A stretch of DNA of 64,000 nt from CBDBIK01 sp965206145 (lineage in GTDB: Bacteria; Pseudomonadota; Alphaproteobacteria; TMED109): contig CBDBIK010000005.1 of assembly GCA_965206145.1 (NCBI GenBank), positions 558,001-622,000 on the forward strand, written 5' to 3'. The notes under the pieces were generated by a model. It searched no databases. It was not told the origin of the DNA and was given only the letters and a program-made list of their open reading frames with translations. Position numbers and translations under genes: made by a program. This document shows positions 42,019 through 50,326 of the stretch, piece after piece (within the stretch, counting starts at the first letter, position 1; each line of letters begins with the position of its first letter).

Positions 42019-43250
42019 ACGCGTTTCCGCTTGCCTTCGCCTACATCCGTCACCGTCCCCTCGCAGCAGCCCTTAACGTGATTCTGCTGGGGCTCGGAAC
42101 CGCCGCTATTGCGCTTCTTCTCATGGCGTCCGAACAATTCGACGAACGCCTCCGAAAGGACGCCGACGTCGTCGACATGGTTGTCGGTTCCAAGGGGAGC
42201 CCCATGCAGCTCGTTCTGTCATCGGTATTTCACGTCGATGTTCCTGTCGGAAACATCCGGCTTGCGGACATCCATTTCCTGGATGGACATCCGATGGTGA
42301 AAAACCTCACCCCCCTAGCCCTCGGCGATGGGTTCCGTGGCTACCGGATTGTCGGAACGACTCATGCTTATGCGGGGAAGTACGGAAGCACGCTTGCAGA
42401 GGGACGATTGTGGGAAGAGCCTCTTGAGGCGACGCTGGGTGCGGCTGTGGCAAGCAGGACTGGTTTGAGAACGGGGGATTGGTTCTCTGGTGAGCATGGT
42501 GTCGGAGGAGGAGGTCACGTTCACGAATCGCACCCTTATCGTGTGGTGGGAATTCTCACGCCTACGGGAACGGTTCTCGATCGTTTGGTTCTTTGCTCGG
42601 TGGAAACCGTCCGCATCGTTCATGAACTTGCTGATGAAGGTGAGGAACAACACGACAAACACGACAAACACGCCCAAGGGAATACCGATCTTTTTGCTGG
42701 CGGTGACGATGAGGAGATCACCGCAGTTCTCGTCGATTTTTCAACCCCGATCGCTGCTTCCTCGCTGCCCCGCGAGATCAACAAGGACACTTCCGTGCAG
42801 GCGGCACGACCCGCTTTGGAGATTGGGCGACTTCTCCGCCTTGCTGGCTTCGGGGCCGAAATTCTCGGCGTTTTCGCCCTGATTCTCGTTCTGGCTGCCG
42901 CAGGCGGCGTGTTTGCTGCACTCTTTCATGCACTTGAAGAGCGGCGATCCGACCTTGCGATGATGCGCGTTCTCGGTGCCACGCGATTGCGCCTGTTCTG
43001 GCAGATCCTCTTGGAAGGACTTATATTGTCGATGGCAGGTGTCGGCGCTGGCTTGGTTCTTGCCCACTCAGCTACCTGGGTTGCAGGTCGTTGGCTGTGG
43101 GAAACGACGCAGGTCGTGGTTTCCGCAAGCTGGGCAAGCGGGGAGGCGTGGCTCGTGGCGGGCGTCTTGGCACTTGGCCTCGCCGCTGCATTGCCGTCCG
43201 CCGTGCGGGCATTCCGTCTGGACATCCCCCGTACTCTGTCCGGAGGCTAG
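42015..43250 (+). CDS. FtsX-like ABC permease with His-rich periplasmic segment
   Basis: A 411-aa inner-membrane protein with MacB/FtsX topology: one N-terminal helix (about residues 16-38), a large periplasmic domain, and three C-terminal helices (about 280-305, 325-355, 375-400). GLGTAAIALLLMA and ALEERRSDLAMMRVLGATRLRLFW are typical. The periplasmic part has GGGGHVHESHPY (about residue 162) and EEQHDKHDKHAQG (about 210), suggesting metal binding. With the ATPase and DUF3299 protein it resembles zinc-linked ZrgA-E-type clusters; that link is inferred. Confidence 0.85.
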   Translation: MNAFPLAFAYIRHRPLAAALNVILLGLGTAAIALLLMASEQFDERLRKDADVVDMVVGSKGSPMQLVLSSVFHVDVPVGNIRLADIHFLDGHPMVKNLTPLALGDGFRGYRIVGTTHAYAGKYGSTLAEGRLWEEPLEATLGAAVASRTGLRTGDWFSGEHGVGGGGHVHESHPYRVVGILTPTGTVLDRLVLCSVETVRIVHELADEGEEQHDKHDKHAQGNTDLFAGGDDEEITAVLVDFSTPIAASSLPREINKDTSVQAARPALEIGRLLRLAGFGAEILGVFALILVLAAAGGVFAALFHALEERRSDLAMMRVLGATRLRLFWQILLEGLILSMAGVGAGLVLAHSATWVAGRWLWETTQVVVSASWASGEAWLVAGVLALGLAAALPSAVRAFRLDIPRTLSGG

Positions 43251-43261
43251 AAAAAGGACTG

Positions 43262-43777
43262 ATGATGCGAATGTTTTCAACCGCAGTGCTCTGCATCCCC
43301 CTGCTCGTGGGCACCGCTTTTGCCCAGGACGCTGATACCGTGGCATCCCCTGACGACGGGAAGGTCCACTACAAGGATGCCCTCGAACAGGGCATCACCC
43401 AAGCGTTGCCCCAGGTGGAGGGAGTGCTCTCGTGGGATCTGCTCGCCTCCGCCACTCTTGGCTACGATCCCCGCTTCGACGAGATGCAGCCTACCTTCCC
43501 GGACGAGCTCATTGCCCTTGATGGTAGCGAGGTCAAATTGGTCGGGTTCAACATCCCGCTCGACAGTTCTGGACGCCGCCTACTGCTCAGCCTGATATCC
43601 CCGTCCTGCCCATTCTGTCTCCCCGGGGGACCAGAAACATTCGTCGAGGTCGAGGCCAGCGAGGACATTCCCCTGGAGATTGAGCCGATCGTGCTGGAAG
43701 GCACTTTCGAGCTTCTCAACGAGGGAATCTGGACTGGCTACTTCTACCGTATGACGGATGCACGCCTTTCTGGCTGA
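43262..43777 (+). CDS. DUF3299 exported protein
   Basis: A 171-aa protein with a signal peptide (cleavage near FAQD, residue 22) and the DUF3299 core: LASATLGYDPRFDEMQPTFPDEL, then VGFNIPLD, SPSCPFCLPGGPETFVEVEA with a CPFC pair, and a C-terminal GTFELLNEGIWTGYFYRM. The domain usually accompanies LolD/FtsX-type exporters. AAGGA stands 5 nt before ATG 43262. Possibly a periplasmic metal- or thiol-linked partner. Confidence 0.82.
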   Translation: MMRMFSTAVLCIPLLVGTAFAQDADTVASPDDGKVHYKDALEQGITQALPQVEGVLSWDLLASATLGYDPRFDEMQPTFPDELIALDGSEVKLVGFNIPLDSSGRRLLLSLISPSCPFCLPGGPETFVEVEASEDIPLEIEPIVLEGTFELLNEGIWTGYFYRMTDARLSG

Positions 43778-43792
43778 ACTACTTCCTCCTTC

Positions 43793-44569
43793 GTGCACAC
43801 TGACGTTTCTCCGCCGGACCGGCGAGCAGGGCTATTCGTTACCTGCCTTGCCGACCTGTTTCGCCCTTCCGTAGGAATCGCGTCCGTCCGACTGCTTGAA
43901 CGCGCCGGTTTCGAGGTTGTGGTGCCGACGGCACAGACCTGTTGTGGCCAGCCTGCCTATAATTCAGGCGACCTGAAAACTGCCCGCTCGGTTGCATGGA
44001 ACCTTGTGGAAGCGTTCGACGGGATTCCTTACGTAGTTGTTCCGTCGGGCTCGTGTGCGGGCATGCTCCGCCACCACCTTCCCACTCTCTTTGCTGATGA
44101 TCCGGTACGCGCTGGCCCGGTACGCGCGCTCGCTGAGCGAACCCACGAGCTCGTATCCTTCCTCGTCGACGTGGCGGGAATGAAGGAGATTCAGGCTTAC
44201 TTCCCCCGTCGGGTCACCTATCACGATTCCTGCTCAGGGCTTCGCGAAATGGGTATTCGTTCCCAGCCCCGTGAGCTTCTCGCCGGCATCGAGGGACTCG
44301 ATCTCGTCGAAATGGAGGACACCGAGGTCTGCTGCGGTTTTGGTGGAACCTTCTGCGTCAAGTATCCCGACATTTCGGCGAAGATGGTTTCGGACAAGAC
44401 TGCATCCATCCGGGCGACCGGTGCGGATACGGTGCTCGCAGGCGACTTGGGCTGCCTTCTCAACATCGCCGGCCGCCTTTCCCGCGAAGGAGACCAGATC
44501 GAATGTCGCCACGTCGTCGAGGTGTTGGCAGATCTTGGCGATCGACCTCCAATTGGGATCAAGTCATGA
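43793..44569 (+). CDS. lutA: lactate utilization protein A
   Basis: LutA is one of three subunits of the iron-sulfur L-lactate dehydrogenase LutABC. The 258-aa protein has two CCG domains: TCCGQPAYNSG (about residue 44) and EVCCGFGGTFCVKYP (about 180), the ligands of a non-cubane-type Fe-S cluster. It starts with GTG, 15 bp after DUF3299, and its stop overlaps lutB by 4 nt. Confidence 0.92.
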   Translation: MHTDVSPPDRRAGLFVTCLADLFRPSVGIASVRLLERAGFEVVVPTAQTCCGQPAYNSGDLKTARSVAWNLVEAFDGIPYVVVPSGSCAGMLRHHLPTLFADDPVRAGPVRALAERTHELVSFLVDVAGMKEIQAYFPRRVTYHDSCSGLREMGIRSQPRELLAGIEGLDLVEMEDTEVCCGFGGTFCVKYPDISAKMVSDKTASIRATGADTVLAGDLGCLLNIAGRLSREGDQIECRHVVEVLADLGDRPPIGIKS

Positions 44570-45996
44570 GCACGGCCGACCCGAACCTCGTCAACTCTTT
44601 TCCCGCCGCCGCCCGCCGCGCCATCGGCGACGAGGAACTCCAAGAGGCCCTCCAGCTCCTGCGTCAGGGCTTCCAGGCCCGACGCACGGATGCCGTGCGC
44701 CGCTTCCCCGCTTTCGAGGAAGCATGCGAGGCCGCAGTTGATGCAAAAACCCGCACGCTTGCCCGGCTCGATATCCACCTGGAGAGATTCGAGAAGCGCG
44801 TGCACGAGCAGGGTGGTGAGGTTCATTGGGCCGAGACGGCGGCCGAAGCCCGCAACGTCATCCTCAACCTCCTGCGCTCCCGGGATGTGCGCGTCATGAC
44901 CAAGGGTAAGACCCTCGTCGCCGAGGAGATCGAGCTCAACCGCTTCCTCGAGGAAAACGGAATCGATGTGATCGAAACCGACTTGGGTGAGTACATCGTC
45001 CAGATTGCCCGTGAATCACCAAGCCACATCATTGTGCCGGCGATTCACAAAACGATGCGCCAAATCGTGGACCTGTTCCGACGCCACCACGACCGGCCGG
45101 GCACCCCGCCGCCGCCGCGGGCCACACCTGCCGATCTCGTCGCCGAGGCCCGTTCGGTGTTGCGCGAGCGCTTCCTCGAAGCGGATGCCGGTCTTACTGG
45201 TGCGAATTTTCTGGTTGCCGAGACGGGCTCCTCGGTCATCGTGACCAACGAGGGAAACGGCGATCTCACGCAGACCCTCCCCAAGATGCACATCGTTCTT
45301 GCCACAATCGAGAAAATCGTGCCTAGCCTCAATGACGTCGCGAAAATCCTCAGGGTGCTCGCACGCTCGGCGACCGGGCAGGACATGTCCGCTTACACGA
45401 CCGTTTCCACCGGGCCAAGACGCCTCGGAGAGAATTCAGGCCCGGAAGAATTCCACGTCATCCTCCTCGACAATGGTCGCTCTGCGCTCTTGGGTACTCC
45501 CGCCGAGGACGTGCTCCGATGCATCCGGTGCGGAGCGTGCATGAACCACTGCCCGGTTTATGGTGCCGTCGGTGGGCACGCCTACGGCTGGGTCTATCCC
45601 GGACCGATCGGAGCAGCTCTTACGCCGGCATTAATCGGGGAGGAAAAGAGTGGTCATCTCCCCAATGCTACGAGCCTGTGTGGACGTTGCGAAGAGGTCT
45701 GCCCGATGCGAATCCCGCTTCCTCGGATCTTTCGCTACTGGCGCAACCGTGAGTTCGAAGCAGGACGCTCAAGCATGCGTGCCCGCATTGGTCTTGCCGT
45801 GTGGGGACAACTCGCCGCACGACCGCGTCTTTACCACTGGGCGAACAGAATCACAGCTCGCCTTCTCTCGCTGGCAGCGGGAAGAAAAGGGAATTTTCGC
45901 AAGCTTCCGCTCGCTGGCGGCTGGACGGCTGCCCGCGACCTTCCCGCCCCGGAAGGGGAGACGTTCCAAGTCGCCTGGCGGAGGGGGGAACGATGA
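44566..45996 (+). CDS. lutB: lactate utilization protein B
   Basis: A 476-aa subunit with an N-terminal LUD domain (MTKGKTLVAEEIELN; VAETGSSVIVTNEGNGDL) and two 4Fe-4S motifs, CIRCGACMNHCPVYGAVG and CGRCEEVCPMRIPLP, that pass electrons from lactate. ATG 44566 overlaps the lutA stop; it overlaps lutC in turn. Confidence 0.94.
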   Translation: MSTADPNLVNSFPAAARRAIGDEELQEALQLLRQGFQARRTDAVRRFPAFEEACEAAVDAKTRTLARLDIHLERFEKRVHEQGGEVHWAETAAEARNVILNLLRSRDVRVMTKGKTLVAEEIELNRFLEENGIDVIETDLGEYIVQIARESPSHIIVPAIHKTMRQIVDLFRRHHDRPGTPPPPRATPADLVAEARSVLRERFLEADAGLTGANFLVAETGSSVIVTNEGNGDLTQTLPKMHIVLATIEKIVPSLNDVAKILRVLARSATGQDMSAYTTVSTGPRRLGENSGPEEFHVILLDNGRSALLGTPAEDVLRCIRCGACMNHCPVYGAVGGHAYGWVYPGPIGAALTPALIGEEKSGHLPNATSLCGRCEEVCPMRIPLPRIFRYWRNREFEAGRSSMRARIGLAVWGQLAARPRLYHWANRITARLLSLAAGRKGNFRKLPLAGGWTAARDLPAPEGETFQVAWRRGER

Positions 45997-46628
45997 GCGG
46001 TGCACGCGAGCGCATTCTCGCAGCAGTTCGCAAAGGGCGCGAGAACACCCCTGAGCCCGAAGCGCGCAAGTCGTACAAACGAACCAGGGCACGCGGTGAC
46101 GTGGATGCCTTCTGCGAACGCCTGCGTACCGCCGGGGCCACAGTCGAGCGCATCATCGGCAGGGACGATGTGCCCAAGGCGGTCGCACGTCACCTGGCCG
46201 CGCGTAACCTCGAGGCCCGCGCTGTCGTCTCGCCCGCGCTTTCCGACATTCCATGGACGAGTAAAGGAATGTTGGAGGTCCGTGTGGGCATCGTTGGCAT
46301 CAATGATGCCACCGCCGTGGTACCTGTCCGTGCGGGCATTGCCGAAACCGGAAGCCTCGTCCATACGTCCGCTCCCGACGATCCGACGATCAACCACTTT
46401 CTTCCAGAAAACGCCATTGCCGTAATCTCAGTCGACGACATCAGGGTTACGCTCGAAGATGCCTTCGCCCTGACAAATGATTCCACGCCACGGTCCCTAT
46501 GTTTGATCACCGGTCCCTCCCGCACCGGGGACATCGAGCAGAAAATCGAGCTGGGTGCCCACGGGCCCCGCTCTCTGCACGTGCTGGTGATCGGAGAAAG
46601 CACAGCTGGAAAGGAGCCCTTCCGATGA
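45993..46628 (+). CDS. lutC: lactate utilization protein C
   Basis: A 211-aa LUD-domain protein. VGINDATAVVPVRAGIAETGSLVHTS and ITGPSRTGDIEQKIELGAHGP are the LutC hallmarks. No Fe-S cysteines, as expected. The open frame extends far upstream inside lutB, but ATG 45993 overlaps the lutB stop and gives the normal length. It overlaps the Smr gene by 4 nt. Confidence 0.93.
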   Translation: MSGARERILAAVRKGRENTPEPEARKSYKRTRARGDVDAFCERLRTAGATVERIIGRDDVPKAVARHLAARNLEARAVVSPALSDIPWTSKGMLEVRVGIVGINDATAVVPVRAGIAETGSLVHTSAPDDPTINHFLPENAIAVISVDDIRVTLEDAFALTNDSTPRSLCLITGPSRTGDIEQKIELGAHGPRSLHVLVIGESTAGKEPFR

Positions 46629-47140
46629 ACACCTCGTCCACCCGGTCCCGCATACGCCCGCGCAACCCGTCGCGCCAGATCACGCCGGAAGAACGCAATG
46701 AATGGAATCGGGCCCTTGATGGCTTGAACATCCCGTCAGACGACGATGAACCAGCGCCTACGGCCTTGCCGGCCCGCCGCAGGGCTCGGGGCCCGGCTGT
46801 CGGCCTTGACAAGCGCACTGAGCAAAAACTCCGTCGCGGTCTCATTGCGCCCGAGGACCGCCTGGATCTTCACGGAAACACTCTCGCATCGGCAAGAGAA
46901 AGGCTGGAGGATTTCATTGAGGATGCCCAGGCGGAAGGACTGCGTTGCGTGCTGGTGATCACGGGGCGCAAGCTCAGCGAGGCAGGTCCCGAAGGCGTGC
47001 TGTGGAAGGCCCTTCCCGCTCTCGTGCGTTCTCCTCCGCTCGCCCGCCACGTGATCCGTGCCGTTCCGGCGCATCGCAAGCACGGGGGCGACGGCGCCTT
47101 TTACCTCTATCTCTCTCGGCGTACGAGGGGAAGCACATGA
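46625..47140 (+). CDS. Smr (MutS2 C-terminal) domain protein
   Basis: A 171-aa protein. After a basic, flexible N-terminal half comes the Smr nuclease-type domain: LDLHGNTLASARERLEDFI (the DLHG motif), VLVITGRKL, and AHRKHGGDGAFYLYL (GDGA motif). Smr proteins bind or nick branched DNA or act on stalled-ribosome mRNA; the role here is unknown. It overlaps lutC and parA by 4 nt each, linking lactate and segregation genes. Confidence 0.87.
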   Translation: MNTSSTRSRIRPRNPSRQITPEERNEWNRALDGLNIPSDDDEPAPTALPARRRARGPAVGLDKRTEQKLRRGLIAPEDRLDLHGNTLASARERLEDFIEDAQAEGLRCVLVITGRKLSEAGPEGVLWKALPALVRSPPLARHVIRAVPAHRKHGGDGAFYLYLSRRTRGST

Positions 47141-47925
47141 AGAGACCTGCGGGCCGGGTGGTCGCGTTGGCCAACCAAAAGGGGGGCGTGGGCAAGACCA
47201 CCTCGGTGACCAACCTTGCCACCGCTTTTGCCGCTGTGGACAGGCGGTCCCTGATCATTGACATGGACCCGCAGGGGAATTCCTCGACCGGCCTCGGGAT
47301 CAACATCCCGGACCGTTCCCCCGGCACCCGTGAACTCCTCGACGGCACAGCCGCGCCCGAGGAAACGATTCGCGAAACCATGGTTCCCAACCTCGACATC
47401 ATTCCCGCCGATGCCCAGCTCGACACCATCGAGCAGGAACTCGGGAGCGCCTCCGACGGGGGCTTGCGGCTCGCCGGCAAGGCAGACGCATTCCGCTCGA
47501 ATTACGCGGATATCCTCGTCGACTGCCCGCCGTCGCTCAATTGGCTGACGTTGAATGCCCTGGCCGCCGCCGATGGCGTGATCGTGCCACTCCAGTGCGA
47601 ATTTCTGCCCCTGGAAGGGTTGGCCCACATCCTAAACACGATTGAGCGTGTACGTCTTGACCTCAATCCCAGTCTCTCCCTCGACGGGGTGCTCCTCACC
47701 ATGCTCGACGGCAGGAACCGTCTGGGTACGGAGGTCGCAGCCGACGTGCGACGCAATCTCAAAGACCAGGTCTTCAAGACGATGATTCCCCGGAACGTGC
47801 GCCTTGCCGAGGCACCCTCCCACGGAGTTCCGGCACTGATCCACGACCGCTCGTGCCGGGGTTCGCAGGCCTACATCGCGCTGGCCAAGGAGATCCTCGG
47901 TTTGCCTGGGCAGGCCGAGACGTGA
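47137..47925 (+). CDS. parA: chromosome partitioning ATPase ParA/Soj
   Basis: The 262-aa ATPase drives parS-ParB movement. The deviant Walker A LANQKGGVGKTTSVTNLA, DMDPQGNSSTGLGI and DCPPSLNWLTLNAL are present. It has no N-terminal HTH, as in chromosomal Soj. ATG 47137 overlaps the Smr stop; the open frame further upstream is out of homology. parB follows with GTGA overlap. The parS sites lie about 25 kb away. Confidence 0.95.
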   Translation: MKRPAGRVVALANQKGGVGKTTSVTNLATAFAAVDRRSLIIDMDPQGNSSTGLGINIPDRSPGTRELLDGTAAPEETIRETMVPNLDIIPADAQLDTIEQELGSASDGGLRLAGKADAFRSNYADILVDCPPSLNWLTLNALAAADGVIVPLQCEFLPLEGLAHILNTIERVRLDLNPSLSLDGVLLTMLDGRNRLGTEVAADVRRNLKDQVFKTMIPRNVRLAEAPSHGVPALIHDRSCRGSQAYIALAKEILGLPGQAET

Positions 47926-48791
47926 AGGAGGGTAAGGGGAAGCGCGCTCTCGAACGCGGTTTCGAGGACCTGAGACAGGGCCGCGGCGGAGTGCTGCCTT
48001 CCATGCGTAATCCCGCCGACGTCGCGCCGCGGAAATTATCCATCACTAATCTGGTGCCCAACCCTTTCCAGCCGCGAAGCAACTTCGACGAAAAAGAAAT
48101 CGAGACCCTCACAAACTCGATCAAGGAAAGCGGAATCCTTCAGCCACTTCTCGTTCGCGCCGCACGTGAAGAGACGGGCACCTACGAAATCCTTGCTGGA
48201 GAACGCCGCTGGCGCGCTGCCCAAAGGAGCGGCCTGCACGAGGTTCCGGTCGTGGTACGCGATGCGGACGATCGTGAGGCAGCGGCCATCGCCCTCATCG
48301 AGAACATCCAGAGGAGCGATCTCAACCCTCTCGAGGAAGCGCGCGGGTATCGCCACTTGGTGAGTGAATTCGAGACCGGCCAGGAGGAGGTTGCCCGCCA
48401 TGTCGGCAAAAGCCGAAGCCACGTCGCCAACATGATGCGGCTGCTGCACCTCCCAAAGGGAGTGCAGGCGATGCTCATCGACGAGCGCATCACCGCTGGG
48501 CACGCGCGCGCCCTTCTTGGGAAGAAAAATCCTGAAGCGCTCGCTCGCCAGGTGGTGGCAAAGGGTCTCAACGTGCGCCAGACCGAGCGCCTGGCAGCTC
48601 TTGACGGCAGGCAGGTCCGTTCACCGGATACACCTGATCCCGACATCACGGCACTCGAAAGGGACCTTCGTGACACGCTCGGTCTCGACGTGCGCCTTGC
48701 GCACCGTGGCGGAAAGGGTGAGGTGCGAATTTCCTATTCGAGCCTTGAGCAATTGGAAGATGTCTTGGTTCGCCTCAAGCGGGCTTCCTGA
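47922..48791 (+). CDS. parB: chromosome partitioning protein ParB/Spo0J
   Basis: A 289-aa parS-binding CTPase. Starts KGKRALERGFEDLRQG, the usual N-terminal ParA-stimulating stretch, followed by NPFQPRSNFDEKEIETLTNSI, the CTP-binding ILAGERRWRAA, IENIQRSDLNPLEEA and the HTH EVARHVGKSRSHVANMMRLL; a C-terminal dimerisation domain ends the protein. GTG 47922 overlaps the parA stop. It converges with holA. Confidence 0.95.
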   Translation: MKEGKGKRALERGFEDLRQGRGGVLPSMRNPADVAPRKLSITNLVPNPFQPRSNFDEKEIETLTNSIKESGILQPLLVRAAREETGTYEILAGERRWRAAQRSGLHEVPVVVRDADDREAAAIALIENIQRSDLNPLEEARGYRHLVSEFETGQEEVARHVGKSRSHVANMMRLLHLPKGVQAMLIDERITAGHARALLGKKNPEALARQVVAKGLNVRQTERLAALDGRQVRSPDTPDPDITALERDLRDTLGLDVRLAHRGGKGEVRISYSSLEQLEDVLVRLKRAS

Positions 48792-48803
48792 GCCGGTTTT
48801 CCG

Positions 48804-49808
48804 TCAGGGGGCGATCCGCGCGATCCCCAGCACTGTTTCCCGCAGCACCGTCCGGTCAGGGATTCCCGAACGCTTGCACAGAATCTCGGCTCGGCCAAGA
48901 GACGCCAGTGCACGTTCCACTCGTTCTGCATCCCACCTCTGCGCCTGGCGTCGGAACCCGTCCTTGCGCCGGAAGTGCACGGGCGGGCGCAGACCTTCGA
49001 CGGCCCGCGCAACGTCGGCAGTACTTGTGACCGCATGCAGGCGCTGGAAATGTCGGAGCAGTCCCCTGACGATCCCGACCGGCTGCTGCCCTTCCTCCTC
49101 AAGGCGAGCGAGTGCACGGAAGGCGTCGTTTGTTTTGCCCAGGCCCGCTGCGTCCGCAAGTTCGTTCATACCAAGAAGTGCGTTGTCACCCGTGAGGGTC
49201 AACGTCTCCTCATAATTGATTTTCCCCCCGGGACCCGCATAAAGGATAATTTTTTCAAGCTCGCTCCTCGAGACGCCCCTGTCGCGTCCAAGCCGCTCGA
49301 CAAGGAACATTCGTGCATCCCGATCGATAGTGATCCCACTTTCGGCAATCGCTGCATCAATCATGCGTGACAGGGTTCTGGAATCGTCCGCGTAACTGGC
49401 GATCGCAGCACCGTCTTTCGCTCGCTCGAATATCTTTCTGAGCTTCGATTGCGGACGGAGATCGCCTGCTTCGATGAGGATCCGTGCTTCCCTGATCCCG
49501 GATTTTAAGAACGCTTCGATACTCGCTGCAATGGCATCGTCTGCATTCCTGATCCAGATCACCCGGGAGCCACCGTCGAGGGACATCTGTGCCGCCTCGT
49601 CGAGAAGTCTGCCGGGCTGTCGGCTCACCTCGGTAGCATTGATGTCGGAAACCCGAAACGGATCGTCCATATCCCCGGCAATCGCGCGGGCAAGAGTGCG
49701 CAGGCGTTCGTGAGACAATCCCCGGTCCGGGCCATAGAGAAGGATGGCCCGCCAAGTGTCAGGCGGCTTTGCACAGAGCCGCTCCGCATCACCGGGTGGA
49801 ATTTTCAC
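48804..49808 (-). CDS. holA: DNA polymerase III delta subunit
   Basis: HolA opens the sliding clamp in the clamp loader. The 334-aa protein shows ILLYGPDRGLSHERLRTLA, DINATEVSRQPGRLLDEAA and FLVERLGRDRGVSRSELEKIILYAG, with LRGLLRHFQRLH in the C-terminal domain. It is the last gene of leuS-lptE-holA, with a 4-nt overlap with lptE, a frequent bacterial arrangement. Confidence 0.93.
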   Translation of the reverse strand: MKIPPGDAERLCAKPPDTWRAILLYGPDRGLSHERLRTLARAIAGDMDDPFRVSDINATEVSRQPGRLLDEAAQMSLDGGSRVIWIRNADDAIAASIEAFLKSGIREARILIEAGDLRPQSKLRKIFERAKDGAAIASYADDSRTLSRMIDAAIAESGITIDRDARMFLVERLGRDRGVSRSELEKIILYAGPGGKINYEETLTLTGDNALLGMNELADAAGLGKTNDAFRALARLEEEGQQPVGIVRGLLRHFQRLHAVTSTADVARAVEGLRPPVHFRRKDGFRRQAQRWDAERVERALASLGRAEILCKRSGIPDRTVLRETVLGIARIAP

Positions 49809-50326
49809 CGGCGATGATCCGCATTGAGAGCTAGTACCACGTCAGTTGCAATGAACTCTGCAAGCAGCGTTGCCGAACGACGAAGTGCGGTTTCCGCCGC
49901 AACAAGCGTGCTGTAGATCTCGTTCGGGATCACGCCGTGGGAGGCCCTCGCATCGTTCTCTGCCGATCCCACCTCTCGACCCGTCGCGATTTCAAGGAGA
50001 CGGTAACGGGCACTGACCCTGACCTCGTAGAGGCGAACGACCGTCGTCCGATCGGTGACCAGAGCTTCCGAGGAGGAACGAGGGAAGACTTCGAGCCGGT
50101 AGACCGGACGCTGCGTGCTCTCGCCGGGATGGAGGATCTCTACCAAGGCATCGCGGATCGCCTCCCCGGTCCTGCCAGGGATCGGAGCGATTTCTACGCT
50201 GGACAGCGCGCCCGACACCGTCTCTCCGTGCAGCGGGCGAAACCCGCATCCGGAAGAGCCAAGCGTGAGCACGGCGAGAAGAAGAATTGTACCGAGCGAG
50301 AGACGCAAGTGATTAGACAACAACAT
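49805..50326 (-). CDS. lptE: LPS-assembly lipoprotein LptE
   Basis: LptE plugs the LptD outer-membrane LPS translocon. The 173-aa lipoprotein has a hydrophobic signal and lipobox ending GSSGC, followed by the typical CGFRPLHG start of alphaproteobacterial LptE; the rest is beta-rich with weak conservation. ATG 50326 overlaps the leuS end by 14 nt. A longer open frame within leuS is not supported. Confidence 0.88.
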   Translation of the reverse strand: MLLSNHLRLSLGTILLLAVLTLGSSGCGFRPLHGETVSGALSSVEIAPIPGRTGEAIRDALVEILHPGESTQRPVYRLEVFPRSSSEALVTDRTTVVRLYEVRVSARYRLLEIATGREVGSAENDARASHGVIPNEIYSTLVAAETALRRSATLLAEFIATDVVLALNADHRR

